Assembly: GCF_000163295.1 (NCBI RefSeq) | Contig: NZ_GG700527.1 | Span: forward strand, 1,705,966-1,769,965 | Length of the DNA: 64,000 nt | Origin: Anaerococcus vaginalis ATCC 51170 | Lineage (GTDB): Bacteria; Bacillota; Clostridia; Tissierellales; Peptoniphilaceae | Direction of reading: 5' to 3' | Shown here: in pieces, positions 16,646 through 25,575 of the stretch | Layout of the letters: every line of letters begins with the position of its first letter | Numbering within the stretch: position 1 is the first letter of the stretch | Position numbers and translations under genes: made by a program | The notes under the pieces: generated by a model | The model's input: the letters and a program-made list of their open reading frames with translations, nothing else | What the model was told of the DNA's origin: nothing | The model's database searches: none

Positions 16646-18640
16646 CTAGTTTTTCTTTTTTCTTGAAAATATAGCTACAACGGCTGCTACTACTGCAACT
16701 GCAATGATTATTAATGTTTTGTTTGATTTGTTTTCTGTTTTATTTGTTTCTTGTTCATTGCTTGATGATTGTGCTGATGTTTCTTTTGATGATGCATCGT
16801 TTGATTGGCTTGGTTCTTCTTCTTTGCCTTCTGTTTTGTATTCTACTGATGATTTGTCTGTTTCGAATACGTATTTGTCATCTTCTTCTTTTACATCAAT
16901 TTTGTCATCTTTTGAGCCGAATGCAACTTCTTTTTCAAAGGCTTTTTTAGGAACTGAGATTTTTACTGGATTATTTAATTTTTCTACAGGTTGTCCATAA
17001 GAGTCTACTATTTCGATTTTTCCACCTTTTTCGTCTTCGTCTGGTGTAACTTGAAGATTTAAAGCTTTATCGCTTGTATCTTTTTTAACTTCCATTGTTG
17101 TATCTGTGAAGTTTTCAGTAGCTCTTCTTCCATAGAATGTATATTCGTATTCGTTTTTCTTTAAATAATCTTTGTATTTGTCTTCTAAGTCTTTGTTGAA
17201 TCCTTTTAATAAATCGAATGCTTTTTTAGCTTCTTCTTTATTTTTTTCTGTTGGATCTTTTTCTCCTGAAACTTTTGTATTTGCTATTTGTTCTTTTTCA
17301 AATTTGTCAATTTCTGGAGTGATGTCTTTCATGAAGTCATCTCTGTTTGCCTCTACCATGTGTAGGGTATCCATTGCCATCCAATAATGTGACTTGTCTT
17401 TGTCTGGATCATTTGTTTCGTTTTTAACTTCATCAATTGCATCTTCTTGGTTTGGATAGTATGCAACGTATGGTTGAACTAATGGAGAACCAAGTGTTAG
17501 CCACATTATTCCAGGATTTGTTGCCTCTGCGTCTTTTGAAACTTGGAAGATGTGTGATTCCATAGTATTTCTATTTCCTATTGGATAAGTTTCATCTCTT
17601 CCCCTGTCATTTGCTTCCAAATCAAAATTTTCTAGTCTGTTTCTTGTAAAGTCCATTACATTTTTAACAGAAATAGAACCTTTTTTAGCATCTTGTAGGA
17701 ATTCATAAGTTTCAGTTTCCATATCAACTTTAGAATCAGGATTTAAGAATTTGATTCCTGAAGCAACTCTTGAACGGTTTGATGGAGAGAATTCTTTTTC
17801 TGCATAAGATTTTGCCAAATTTATAATTCTATCATCTTCATTTCCTTCAAAAGTTTTAGCTTTCTTTGCTGTTTCAAAAATTCCTTTAGAATAAAGATAA
17901 TTTTCGTCTTCGCTCATTATATAATTGTCACTTTCTTCGCCTTTTGTTAGTTTTGCTTCATTTAGCCAGAAAGTATTTGGGAAAACTGAGAATTTATCTT
18001 TTGGATATTTCATTGCAACAAATTCATGGCCTGAATAAATTTCTACATACCAAGTATCTGTTTTGTCAGCAACTACAAGAGCATTTCCTTCAGCAGCTCC
18101 CTTTGTAGCAACTTCATTGGCTATTAATTTTACAGCATCTAGTGCATTGTCAGCACTTGATAATACAACTGTTGTAATTATTGCCTCACTAATTCCAATT
18201 GGCTTTCCTTCTTCTTCTCCATCAAGATATGGATCAACCTTTTGAACATCTTCGTTTGCAGATGCAGAAACAGTCATATCAGCCATAAGACCTTTTTCAT
18301 TGTAACCAGCCTCATCAAACTTACCATATTCTGGAGTAGTATCGCTTATAGAAGTAAAACGGTAAGAATCGTGTGGAAGTTCAAATTCATATCCACCTTT
18401 TTCTGCGTAAGAAACATCTACAAGTTTTTCTCCTTTTTTGTATTTGCCAGCTTCATTGATTTTATAAACCTTGTTGTGATTTATTTCCAAATCCTCTGTA
18501 CGACCAAAAATTGTAGTACCATCTTCAGTCAAATCGCTACCAACTATAACGCCTGTACAAGCTTTTGCAGGTAAGGCTAAGGCAGTAAATAAAAATACTG
18601 CACTCAATATTGAAACACATAATTTATTAAACATTTTCAT
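16646..18640 (-). CDS. Secreted C69-family dipeptidase, membrane-anchored
   Basis: About 664 residues. The ATG at 18640 has GGAGGT just upstream. A signal peptide ends ALPAKA, leaving CTGVIVG: Cys28 becomes the N-terminal nucleophile of C69 (PepD-like) dipeptidases. The catalytic domain runs to about residue 460 and includes FGRTEDLEIN and MWLTLGSPLVQPY. A Ser/Glu/Asn-rich spacer then leads to a C-terminal hydrophobic segment (LIIIAVAVVAAVVAIF) and a basic tail, without LPxTG. It should act on dipeptides at the cell surface, supplying amino acids. Confidence 0.9.
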   Translation of the reverse strand: MKMFNKLCVSILSAVFLFTALALPAKACTGVIVGSDLTEDGTTIFGRTEDLEINHNKVYKINEAGKYKKGEKLVDVSYAEKGGYEFELPHDSYRFTSISDTTPEYGKFDEAGYNEKGLMADMTVSASANEDVQKVDPYLDGEEEGKPIGISEAIITTVVLSSADNALDAVKLIANEVATKGAAEGNALVVADKTDTWYVEIYSGHEFVAMKYPKDKFSVFPNTFWLNEAKLTKGEESDNYIMSEDENYLYSKGIFETAKKAKTFEGNEDDRIINLAKSYAEKEFSPSNRSRVASGIKFLNPDSKVDMETETYEFLQDAKKGSISVKNVMDFTRNRLENFDLEANDRGRDETYPIGNRNTMESHIFQVSKDAEATNPGIMWLTLGSPLVQPYVAYYPNQEDAIDEVKNETNDPDKDKSHYWMAMDTLHMVEANRDDFMKDITPEIDKFEKEQIANTKVSGEKDPTEKNKEEAKKAFDLLKGFNKDLEDKYKDYLKKNEYEYTFYGRRATENFTDTTMEVKKDTSDKALNLQVTPDEDEKGGKIEIVDSYGQPVEKLNNPVKISVPKKAFEKEVAFGSKDDKIDVKEEDDKYVFETDKSSVEYKTEGKEEEPSQSNDASSKETSAQSSSNEQETNKTENKSNKTLIIIAVAVVAAVVAIFSRKKKN

Positions 18641-18944
18641 AGTGTACCTCCAATTCATATTATAAATCAATTAAATAAAATAGACAAACGTTACCAAAAA
18701 TAATTTTTATTCTTTATTTCTTTATCAGAAATGAGCAAAATCTTTTCTCTTTTGTAATAAATAATTGGAAATAAATTTATTTTTTGCTTATTATAATCAA
18801 ATTATAGAAATGAAAAAAGATATTTCGGTGATTAAGAAAGAGGATTTTTAAAAATTAAAAAAAATAAAAAATTTTTCAAAAAAAATGTTTAGAATCGATT
18901 TCACTGGGTATTATTATAATAACAGAAGATAAAATCTTCTGATA

Positions 18945-19380
18945 GTCCACTAGCATGGATAATAAAAATGCTTAAGTTTATAGTGATATATGAGATTTAA
19001 AGCTATAAATGTATTTAGACTATAAAAATTTAAATGGATTTAAAATCTGAATTCTTATATTATAAAACTTTATAATAGTGAAGCTTTATTTAAAAAAAGA
19101 AAATAGTATAAGATTTCATAGAAAAAGTGGTGGAAATTAATTGTTAAAGTAGAGCCATCTGACATTTTTCTAAAAGATTTGTTTATAGGATAAATAGAAA
19201 AAAAGCAAGCAAACAATTGAATAGATAAAGATTTTGTTAGGAGGAAGTTTTCCCATAAAATAAAAAAATATACAAAAAATGTCAATGTGCTAAGATATTT
19301 AATATATGAATATAGAGATTAGAAAAAAGAAAGGACAATAAGAGTGATTGAACCAAAAACAGAATCCTGTGCTAGTGGAC
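18945..19380. other. 436-bp noncoding block bounded by 11-bp perfect inverted repeats
   Basis: GTCCACTAGCA at 18945-18955 pairs perfectly with TGCTAGTGGAC at 19370-19380; allowing a 2-nt bulge, GGAT/ATCC extends it. All frames are broken. It is preceded by a small hairpin (AGAAGAT/ATCTTCT, 18924-18942) behind a TATAAT (18915-18920) and followed by a strong terminator. It may be a large structured RNA with an 11-bp closing helix, or a decayed insertion sequence with terminal repeats. No core of RNase P, tmRNA, 6S or SRP RNA was recognised. Confidence 0.45.
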
Positions 19381-19389
19381 ATATAAAAT

Positions 19390-19434
19390 AAATCGACTTT
19401 AAATTGTAAAGAAAGTTTAAAGTCGATTTTTTTG
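19390..19434 (+). terminator. Strong terminator after the 436-bp block
   Basis: Stem AAATCGACTTTAAA / TTTAAAGTCGATTT followed by a T run. No gene is close upstream on the plus strand, so it implies a noncoding transcript from the block. It could also serve the small minus-strand gene at 19472. Confidence 0.85.
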
Positions 19435-19471
19435 TGTTTATTTTTAAAATTTTTTGTTGTATATTTTTAAA

Positions 19472-19747
19472 TTATTTGATTTTTTTCCTATACATTAATT
19501 GGTTTACCAAGAACAAAAAGGAAATTATAAAAAGATTTGTAAAGGAATCTGGACTTGATTTTTTACTTATCAATGAAAAAATTATATCTAGTACAAGATA
19601 TATTGTAAAAGCGAAAAGGGTGTGGATTGATGTGTAATTAAAAATTTCGGCATCTCTTTTGTCGCCAAATTTGTATTTTGTTAAAAGTAGGATGTTTACA
19701 ACCAAGCTTGCAAGTAAAATTATTATTATTAATAGATTTGTTTTCAT
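19472..19747 (-). CDS. Small membrane protein of unknown function
   Basis: 91 residues with three hydrophobic segments (about 4-23, 43-62, 72-86) and a basic C terminus (YRKKIK). An AGGAAT site precedes the ATG. No family is recognised. It is a single gene between the noncoding block and the radical SAM operon, which it faces away from. Confidence 0.6.
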   Translation of the reverse strand: MKTNLLIIIILLASLVVNILLLTKYKFGDKRDAEIFNYTSIHTLFAFTIYLVLDIIFSLISKKSSPDSFTNLFIISFLFLVNQLMYRKKIK

Positions 19748-19891
19748 AATATATTCCTTTCTTTTTTGCTTTATCTTTATGATAGGTTAAAAAATATTCT
19801 GTGTCAAATAGCTTATTGAAGATATTTTCTTGAAAGTTTTAAAAAATTCTTATATAATAATAAGACATTAAGAGTCTAAAAGGAGCGGGCT

Positions 19892-21127
19892 ATGGATACT
19901 TTAGAAAAATTGAAAATTTTGACGGATGCTGCAAAGTATGATGTGTCTTGTTCTTCATCGGGTTCTAATAGGAAAAATTCTTCAAAAGGATTGGGCAATG
20001 GGCATTTTGCTGGGATTTGTCATTCGTGGAGTGAGGATGGAAGATGTATTTCTCTTTTAAAAATTTTATTTACTAATAAGTGTATTTACGATTGTGAATA
20101 TTGTATTAATAGGTTATCAAATGTCACAAAGAGAGCAGAGTTTACTCCTAGAGAAGTTGCGGATTTGACTATTAATTTTTACAAGAGAAATTATATTGAG
20201 GGTTTATTTTTATCTTCTGGAGTTATAAAAAATCCAAATTATACAATGGAGCTTTTGATAAAAACTGCGGATATTTTGAGAAATGAATATCATTATAATG
20301 GCTATATTCACATGAAATCAATACCAGGCGCTGATTCTGATTTGCTCAAAAAAATGGGACTTTTGGTGGATAGGATGAGTGTGAATGTGGAACTTCCTCT
20401 AGAAAAATCTCTAAAAATTCTAGCTCCCCAAAAATCTATAAAGGCGATTGAATCTTCTATGGATTTTGCCAATAAAAAAATTGTTCAAAGGAAAAATGAG
20501 ATTAAATTATACAAGCATACTCCAAAATTTCTTCCAGCAGGACAAACAACCCAGATGATTATAGGAGCAGATGAGGAAAGTGATTTTGACATTGTAAGTA
20601 GGGCGGAAAATTTGTACGACGATTATTCATTAAAGAGGGTTTTTTATTCAGCTTTTGTTCCAGTTGTAAAAAGTGAATTTACAAAAGATATAAAAAAAGC
20701 TCCTCTTTTAAGAGAACATAGACTCTATCAAGCTGATTGGCTTTTGAGGTTTTATGGTTTTAAATCTTCTGATTTATTAAATGAGAAAAATAAAAATTTT
20801 AATTTAAGAATAGATCCCAAAACAGATTGGGCGATAAATAATATTTCGAAGTTTCCAATGGAAATCAACAAGGCGAGCTTTTATGATTTAATTAAAATTC
20901 CAGGAATTGGAATAATTTCTGCAAGAAAAATTGTAAATGCAAGAAAATACAGAAAACTTGAATATTGGCATTTGAAAGCCTTAAATATTTCTGTAAAAAA
21001 AGCCAGAAATTTTATAACTGTAAATGGCAAGTATCAAGGTTTAAAAGTCAAAGACAAAAAAGAGTTGAAAGAGAGGATGAGCCTTTCTGATCCAAAATCT
21101 TTTGAGCAATTATCATTTTTTGGGTGA
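19892..21127 (+). CDS. Radical SAM protein, putative DNA modification/repair (UDG-linked)
   Basis: 411 residues. The 4Fe-4S/SAM motif CxxxCxxC is at CIYDCEYC (Cys64, 68, 71). A C-terminal helix-hairpin-helix (INKASFYDLIKIPGIGIISA) suggests DNA binding. The order radical SAM core plus HhH, followed by a DUF4130 gene, is the conserved pair annotated as a putative DNA modification/repair radical SAM protein with a partner related to uracil-DNA glycosylases. The chemistry is not established. Strong AAGGAG site; 3 bp to the next gene. Confidence 0.9.
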   Translation: MDTLEKLKILTDAAKYDVSCSSSGSNRKNSSKGLGNGHFAGICHSWSEDGRCISLLKILFTNKCIYDCEYCINRLSNVTKRAEFTPREVADLTINFYKRNYIEGLFLSSGVIKNPNYTMELLIKTADILRNEYHYNGYIHMKSIPGADSDLLKKMGLLVDRMSVNVELPLEKSLKILAPQKSIKAIESSMDFANKKIVQRKNEIKLYKHTPKFLPAGQTTQMIIGADEESDFDIVSRAENLYDDYSLKRVFYSAFVPVVKSEFTKDIKKAPLLREHRLYQADWLLRFYGFKSSDLLNEKNKNFNLRIDPKTDWAINNISKFPMEINKASFYDLIKIPGIGIISARKIVNARKYRKLEYWHLKALNISVKKARNFITVNGKYQGLKVKDKKELKERMSLSDPKSFEQLSFFG

Positions 21128-21130
21128 AGT

Positions 21131-21862
21131 ATGAAAATTATAGTTTATGACGGAACTTTTGAAGGTTTTTTGACGGTAATTTTTACACAATATAAAGAAA
21201 TTTTCAAAATAAAAATAGAAAGGGAAAAAGATCAAATTTCTTTTCTTGACCAAAAATATATAAAAACAGATTTTGAAAAAGTAAAAAGAGTTGAAGATTC
21301 TATAAAGAAAAATATTTCCAAAGAATTTTTTTGTGATATAAAAATAGCCTTTAAATCAGATTATAAAAACAAGGACACGATAATTGCAAGATTAATAAAA
21401 CTTTCTTTTTTAAAGGGAGGAAAAATTACAAAATCAACCAACAAATACGCCATAGCCTTTAATAAAATGGTTAAAAATTACAGCAGGGAGGCTCATACTT
21501 TTATGGGGCTTTTGAGATTTAAGGAAATCCAAGAAGGATTTTTGTTTGCCCAATATGAATCCCACAACGATATTTTAGAAGATTTGTCCAGACATTTTTT
21601 ACAAAGAATGCCAAAGGAAAAATTTGTGATATACGACAAAAATAAAAACAAGGCTTTTGTATCAATTTATGGAAATTTTGAAGTGGTAGAAATATTAAAT
21701 CTTGATATAAAAGAAAGTAAGAAGGAAGAATTTTTTCAAAATCTATGGATAGGATTTTACGATGCCATAGCCATAAAAGAAAGAAAAAATAAAAAACTAA
21801 TTATAGAAAATATGCCAAAAAAATACTGGAAATATTTGCCAGAAAAAAATAGAAAAAATTGA
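21131..21862 (+). CDS. DUF4130 protein, partner of the radical SAM enzyme
   Basis: 243 residues. The N-terminal part opens IVYDGTFEGFLTVIF, typical of this family; the C-terminal DUF4130 domain (about 85-240) is remotely related to uracil-DNA glycosylases and shows LSRHFLQRMPKEKFVIYD and KYWKYLPEK near the end. It follows the radical SAM gene by 3 bp, a pairing seen in many bacteria. It probably recognises or excises a base altered or repaired by the radical SAM partner; this is inference from the pairing. Confidence 0.88.
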   Translation: MKIIVYDGTFEGFLTVIFTQYKEIFKIKIEREKDQISFLDQKYIKTDFEKVKRVEDSIKKNISKEFFCDIKIAFKSDYKNKDTIIARLIKLSFLKGGKITKSTNKYAIAFNKMVKNYSREAHTFMGLLRFKEIQEGFLFAQYESHNDILEDLSRHFLQRMPKEKFVIYDKNKNKAFVSIYGNFEVVEILNLDIKESKKEEFFQNLWIGFYDAIAIKERKNKKLIIENMPKKYWKYLPEKNRKN

Positions 21863-21886
21863 AAAGGAGCACAAGCTCTTTTTTTA
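21862..21886 (+). terminator. Terminator of the radical SAM pair
   Basis: AAAGGAGC / GCTCTTTT stem with ACAA loop and T run, starting within the stop codon. Confidence 0.8.
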
Positions 21887-22048
21887 TTGTAAAATAACAT
21901 ATTTAATTGCTTTGTGTTATCTATTTTAAAAAATATTATAATTATTTTTTAAAATTTATATTATAAAATTGGATTTAATATTTTTTATTGGGGTAAAAAA
22001 TTAAAAGAGAGAGTAAGTATTTGAGTTTAAAAAATAATAAGGAGAAAT

Positions 22049-22303
22049 ATGGAAGATAGGACAAGAAATTTTCAAATTATAGGAGCAAGTCTTTCTTATA
22101 TTCTTGTAATGTTAATATCATGGGTGAAAAATTTAAATACCAGCGGACCAAACGCTATATTTTCGACAATGATATTATTTGGATTGACTTATAAAACTTT
22201 TATAAAAAAAGAAAAACTTAAAAAAAGTGAATTTATTTTTAGATTTTTAACCATACTTGGTTTTGGCGCTATAATGCTTACAAGTTTTCGTGATTTAATT
22301 TAG
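22049..22303 (+). CDS. Small membrane protein, unknown function
   Basis: 84 residues with three hydrophobic stretches (about 9-25, 35-49, 64-80) and a basic loop (KKEKLKKSE). AAGGAG precedes the ATG. It is followed 8 bp later by another small membrane protein gene with which it forms a unit. No family is recognised. Confidence 0.65.
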   Translation: MEDRTRNFQIIGASLSYILVMLISWVKNLNTSGPNAIFSTMILFGLTYKTFIKKEKLKKSEFIFRFLTILGFGAIMLTSFRDLI

Positions 22304-22311
22304 GAGGAGAT

Positions 22312-22575
22312 ATGAAAAGACAAGTTGAAGTACCAATTTTTATTTTGGGAATAGTAATATGGGTTGTTGCAATATTTTTGCCAGTTGATAGTTTGGAATT
22401 TATTTTAGGAAACGGATTAAGGCCATTAGGACTTGCAACAATATTTATTTGCCCGATTTTGGGAATAATTGGAATGCTTTTTTCTATAAAAAATAGAAAT
22501 ATCATATTATCGTTTTTAAATATTTTTTTAATACTTGCTTTTCCAATTACTATGAGTATTGGATATTATTTTTAA
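22312..22575 (+). CDS. Small membrane protein, unknown function
   Basis: 87 residues with three hydrophobic segments (about 7-23, 40-56, 64-85). AGGAGGAG precedes the ATG. Second gene of a two-gene unit; insertion element C lies in its 3' untranslated region, at what was probably its terminator. Confidence 0.68.
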   Translation: MKRQVEVPIFILGIVIWVVAIFLPVDSLEFILGNGLRPLGLATIFICPILGIIGMLFSIKNRNIILSFLNIFLILAFPITMSIGYYF

Positions 22576-22586
22576 TAAATTGTAAA

Positions 22587-22869
22587 AAGACCTTATGTAT
22601 CGGAGCGTAGACAAACTAAGGAAATTCTCATTTCGACCGAACGTAGTGAGCGGAGAAATCTCATTGGATCTCTCCGTGCGTTCGTTTCACTCACACTAAA
22701 ACACGTTTGCTTTGCAAACTTCTTCGTGCTTTCACACTTAGTTTTAGGGATTATTGTGCCAAATCAAGGCACAATAATCTAGTCGATATGGGTTGTCTCA
22801 TCACTTTAATTTTAAATTATTAAAAAATTATAATATGGATTTTGTATACGCTCTGAGACCTTAAGGTCT
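22587..22869. mobile_element. Insertion element C (251 bp), REP-like structured core
   Basis: The body 22603-22853 has near-perfect terminal inverted repeats, GAGCGTAGACAAA and TTTGTATACGCTC (12/13). The right flank is the perfect terminator palindrome AGACCTTAAGGTCT plus T run (22856-22869); the left flank keeps only AGACCTTA (22588-22595), a partial duplication. The core holds several hairpins, including GTTTGC/GCAAAC and a 12-bp stem at 22749-22779, and the widespread motif GACCGAACGTAGTGAGCGG. It is homologous in the same orientation to element D. Confidence 0.72.
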
Positions 22870-23030
22870 TTTTTTGTTGGATAAAATAATTTGAAGTAAA
22901 AGTCTTAGGGAAATCATTATTTTTTTGATAAATATTTTTAATTTTTATAAAAAATTTTATTTTTGTTTTTAGCCTTTGGAATTGTGGGATTTTATTTTTT
23001 GAAAATTTTCAAATTTTTTGAAAAAAAGTC

Positions 23031-23080
23031 TTGATTTTTATTTTGGAATATGATATAGTGAATTTACGGAAACGATACCG
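23031..23080 (+). promoter_or_regulatory. Promoter and LacI-type operator of the sugar operon
   Basis: -35 TTGATT (23031-23036), 17-bp spacer, -10 TATAGT (23054-23059). Just downstream, CGGAAACGATACCG (23067-23080) is a palindrome with central CG, the form bound by LacI-family repressors. It overlaps the expected transcription start and probably binds the LacI protein encoded in the operon (26416-27459). A 137-nt leader follows. Confidence 0.75.
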
Positions 23081-23217
23081 AAAACTGTTTGCTTTAATTT
23101 TTTTAAAATGCAAAGAAATTGAAAAATTCTAAAAAAATATTAATAGAGGGATTTTTGGGGTTTTCTTTTTATAAATGTTTTTGGTTAGTTTGAAAATAAA
23201 ATGGAGGAATATTTTTT

Positions 23218-24588
23218 ATGAAATTGAAGAAAACGTTATTGACAACTGCTTTAGTACTTGCATCTTCTCTTGCTCTTACTTCTTGTGGACAAAAAAATGA
23301 TGCTGACAACAGCAATTCTAATGCAGGAAGTGCAGGAAGTGGAGAAAGTGCAAAGGGTTCTGTTTATTATTTAAACTTTAAACCTGAAGTTGAGGAAGTT
23401 TGGAACAAAATCGCAAAAACTTATACTGATGAAACTGGCGTTCCTGTAAAAGTTGTTACTGCTGCAAGTGGTACTTATGAATCTACTTTGAAAGCGGAAA
23501 TTACTAAAAAGGATGCACCAACTCTTTTCCAAATCAACGGCCCTGTTGGTTACCAAAATTGGAAAGATTATACAAAAGATTTGAAAGATTCTGAACTTTA
23601 CAAACATCTTATCGACAAAGAACTTGCTGTTAAGGATGGAGAAGGAGTATTTGGTATTCCTTATGTAGTTGAAGGATATGGAATTATCTACAACGATGCA
23701 ATTTTACAAAAATATATAGGCCTTGACGGTGCAAAGATTAAAAGTGTTGATGAAATTAAAAATTTTGAAAAATTAAAAGAAGTTGCTGAAGATATGCAAG
23801 CTAAAAAAGAAGAGCTTGGCATCGATGGAGCTTTTGCTTCTACATCTTTAAAACCAGGTGAAGATTGGAGATGGCAAACTCACTTAGCAAACTTACCAAT
23901 TTATTATGAATATAAAGATAATAAAGTAAAAGATATGGATGAAGTTAAATTCAAATATGCTGATAATTACAAAAATATTTTTGATCTTTATATTAAAAAT
24001 TCTACAGTTGATCCAAATGCTTTAACTGGAAAAGCTGTTACTGATTCTATGGCTGAATTTGCTCTTGAAAAAGCTGCTTTTGTTCAAAATGGTAACTGGG
24101 CTTGGAGCCAAATTTCTGAAGTTTCTGGAAACAAAGTAAAAGAAGAAAATATTAAATTCTTGCCAATTTATACAGGTGTTAAAGGCGAAGAAAAACAAGG
24201 TATCTGTGTTGGTACAGAAAACTTCTTCTCTGTAAATTCACAAGCTAGTGAAGAAAATCAAAAAGCTACAGAAGAATTTTTAACTTGGTTATTTACTTCT
24301 GAAAAAGGAAAAGAATTTGTAACAAAAGATTTAGGATTTATTTCACCTTTCGATACATTTGAAGAAAAAGATCAACCATCAGATCCTCTTGCAAAAGAAG
24401 TTGTAAAATATATGTCTGACAAAGACTTATACAATATTGATTGGAACTTCACATCTTTCCCAAGCCAAGCATTCAAAGATTTCTTTGGACAAGCTCTAGG
24501 ACAATATGCATCTGGAGAAATGAAATGGGATGAAGTTAAAGATTCTTTTGTAAAAACATGGAAAGATGAAAAAGCTGCTGCAAAATAA
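23218..24588 (+). CDS. Sugar ABC transporter substrate-binding lipoprotein (maltodextrin type)
   Basis: 456 residues. Signal peptide with lipobox LTSC, a Ser/Gly/Asn linker, then an SBP_bac_1 fold with YLNFKPEVEEVWNKIA at the start and VIEGYGIIYN-like VVEGYGIIYN at about residue 143. It captures oligosaccharide outside the cell for the permeases encoded downstream. MalQ and the MsmK-type ATPase in the same cluster point to maltodextrins. A partial terminator after it would let it be made in excess over the permeases. Confidence 0.9.
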   Translation: MKLKKTLLTTALVLASSLALTSCGQKNDADNSNSNAGSAGSGESAKGSVYYLNFKPEVEEVWNKIAKTYTDETGVPVKVVTAASGTYESTLKAEITKKDAPTLFQINGPVGYQNWKDYTKDLKDSELYKHLIDKELAVKDGEGVFGIPYVVEGYGIIYNDAILQKYIGLDGAKIKSVDEIKNFEKLKEVAEDMQAKKEELGIDGAFASTSLKPGEDWRWQTHLANLPIYYEYKDNKVKDMDEVKFKYADNYKNIFDLYIKNSTVDPNALTGKAVTDSMAEFALEKAAFVQNGNWAWSQISEVSGNKVKEENIKFLPIYTGVKGEEKQGICVGTENFFSVNSQASEENQKATEEFLTWLFTSEKGKEFVTKDLGFISPFDTFEEKDQPSDPLAKEVVKYMSDKDLYNIDWNFTSFPSQAFKDFFGQALGQYASGEMKWDEVKDSFVKTWKDEKAAAK

Positions 24589-24648
24589 AAAAATAGCAGC
24601 CAAAAAAGATTATAGGTTAAATTAATCTATCTTTGTGATAGAAAAAAT

Positions 24649-24704
24649 AGTCTGAATGTATGTTAGCTTGATTAAAAATCAATCCTGCATTCAGACTTTT
24701 TTTA
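24649..24704 (+). terminator. Attenuating hairpin between binding-protein and permease genes
   Basis: AGTCTGAATG pairs with CATTCAGACT across a 32-nt loop, followed by TTTTTTT. Such a site between malE-like and malF-like genes usually lowers expression of the membrane components. Confidence 0.78.
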
Positions 24705-24729
24705 AAACAAATCCATAAAGGAGGTTTTT

Positions 24730-25575
24730 ATGGAAAAAATATTGAAAAAATATTTCCCATTTTTTGTATTACCTACTTTTTTAGTATTTTGTATAGTTTT
24801 TATTATTCCTTTTATACTTGGAATCGGACTTTCTTTTACAAAATTCACTACAATTTTTAATTCTGAGTTTGTAGGTTTTCAAAATTATGTAACAGCCTTA
24901 TCAAGCGGACAAAGATTTGGCAGAGCTTTTGTTTTTACGGTTTTATTTACTATAGTTTGTGTAATTTCTATAAATGTTATAGCCTTTGCCCTAGCTGTTG
25001 TTCTTACAAGAAAAATTAGAGGCAAAAATTTATTTAGAACTGTATTTTTTATGCCAAACTTAATCGGTGGAATAGTCCTTGGTTATACTTGGCAAGTTAT
25101 GATTGATTCATTTTTATTAAATTTTGGACAAACGCTTTTAGCAAATCAAAAATATGGATTTTGGGGCTTGGTAATACTTATGAATTGGCAATTGATTGGT
25201 TATATGATGGTAATTTATATAGCAGGTCTTCAAAATGTCCCACCATCACTTATAGAAGCTGCTGAAATCGACGGAGCAAGCAAGTGGCAAACTTTAAAAT
25301 CTATAACAATTCCAATGGTTATGCCATCAATTACAATTTGTACATTTTTAACACTAACAAACAGTTTCAAATTATATGATCAAAACCTTGCCTTAACAGC
25401 AGGAGCACCATTGTATAAGACGGAAATGTTAGCTTTGAATATAGTAGATACTATGTTTTCAAGAAATGGATTTGAAGGAGTTGGACAAGCGAAAGCGGTT
25501 ATTTTCTTTATTATAGTAGCAGCCATTGCCTATCTTCAAATCAGACTTACCAGAGAAAAAGAGGTGGAACAATAA
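24730..25575 (+). CDS. Sugar ABC transporter permease (MalF-like)
   Basis: 281 residues and six membrane segments. The binding-protein-dependent permease motif EAAEIDGASKWQTLKSITIPMV lies near residue 177 (key part EAAEIDGASKWQ), which docks the ATPase. Overlaps the next permease by one base (TAATG). AGGAGG upstream. Confidence 0.92.
   Translation: MEKILKKYFPFFVLPTFLVFCIVFIIPFILGIGLSFTKFTTIFNSEFVGFQNYVTALSSGQRFGRAFVFTVLFTIVCVISINVIAFALAVVLTRKIRGKNLFRTVFFMPNLIGGIVLGYTWQVMIDSFLLNFGQTLLANQKYGFWGLVILMNWQLIGYMMVIYIAGLQNVPPSLIEAAEIDGASKWQTLKSITIPMVMPSITICTFLTLTNSFKLYDQNLALTAGAPLYKTEMLALNIVDTMFSRNGFEGVGQAKAVIFFIIVAAIAYLQIRLTREKEVEQ

Noticed and set aside
19070-19285. Minus-strand 71-codon frame inside the inverted-repeat block.
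   Set aside because: No ribosome site, odd composition and no similarity I can name; kept as noncoding.
18945-19380. RNase P, tmRNA or group II intron in the inverted-repeat block.
   Set aside because: The conserved cores of these RNAs (for example GAAAGUCC/ACAGAAA, the tmRNA acceptor end, domain V) are absent.
22616-22745. CRISPR-like repeats in element C.
   Set aside because: Repeats are inverted hairpins, not direct repeats with spacers.
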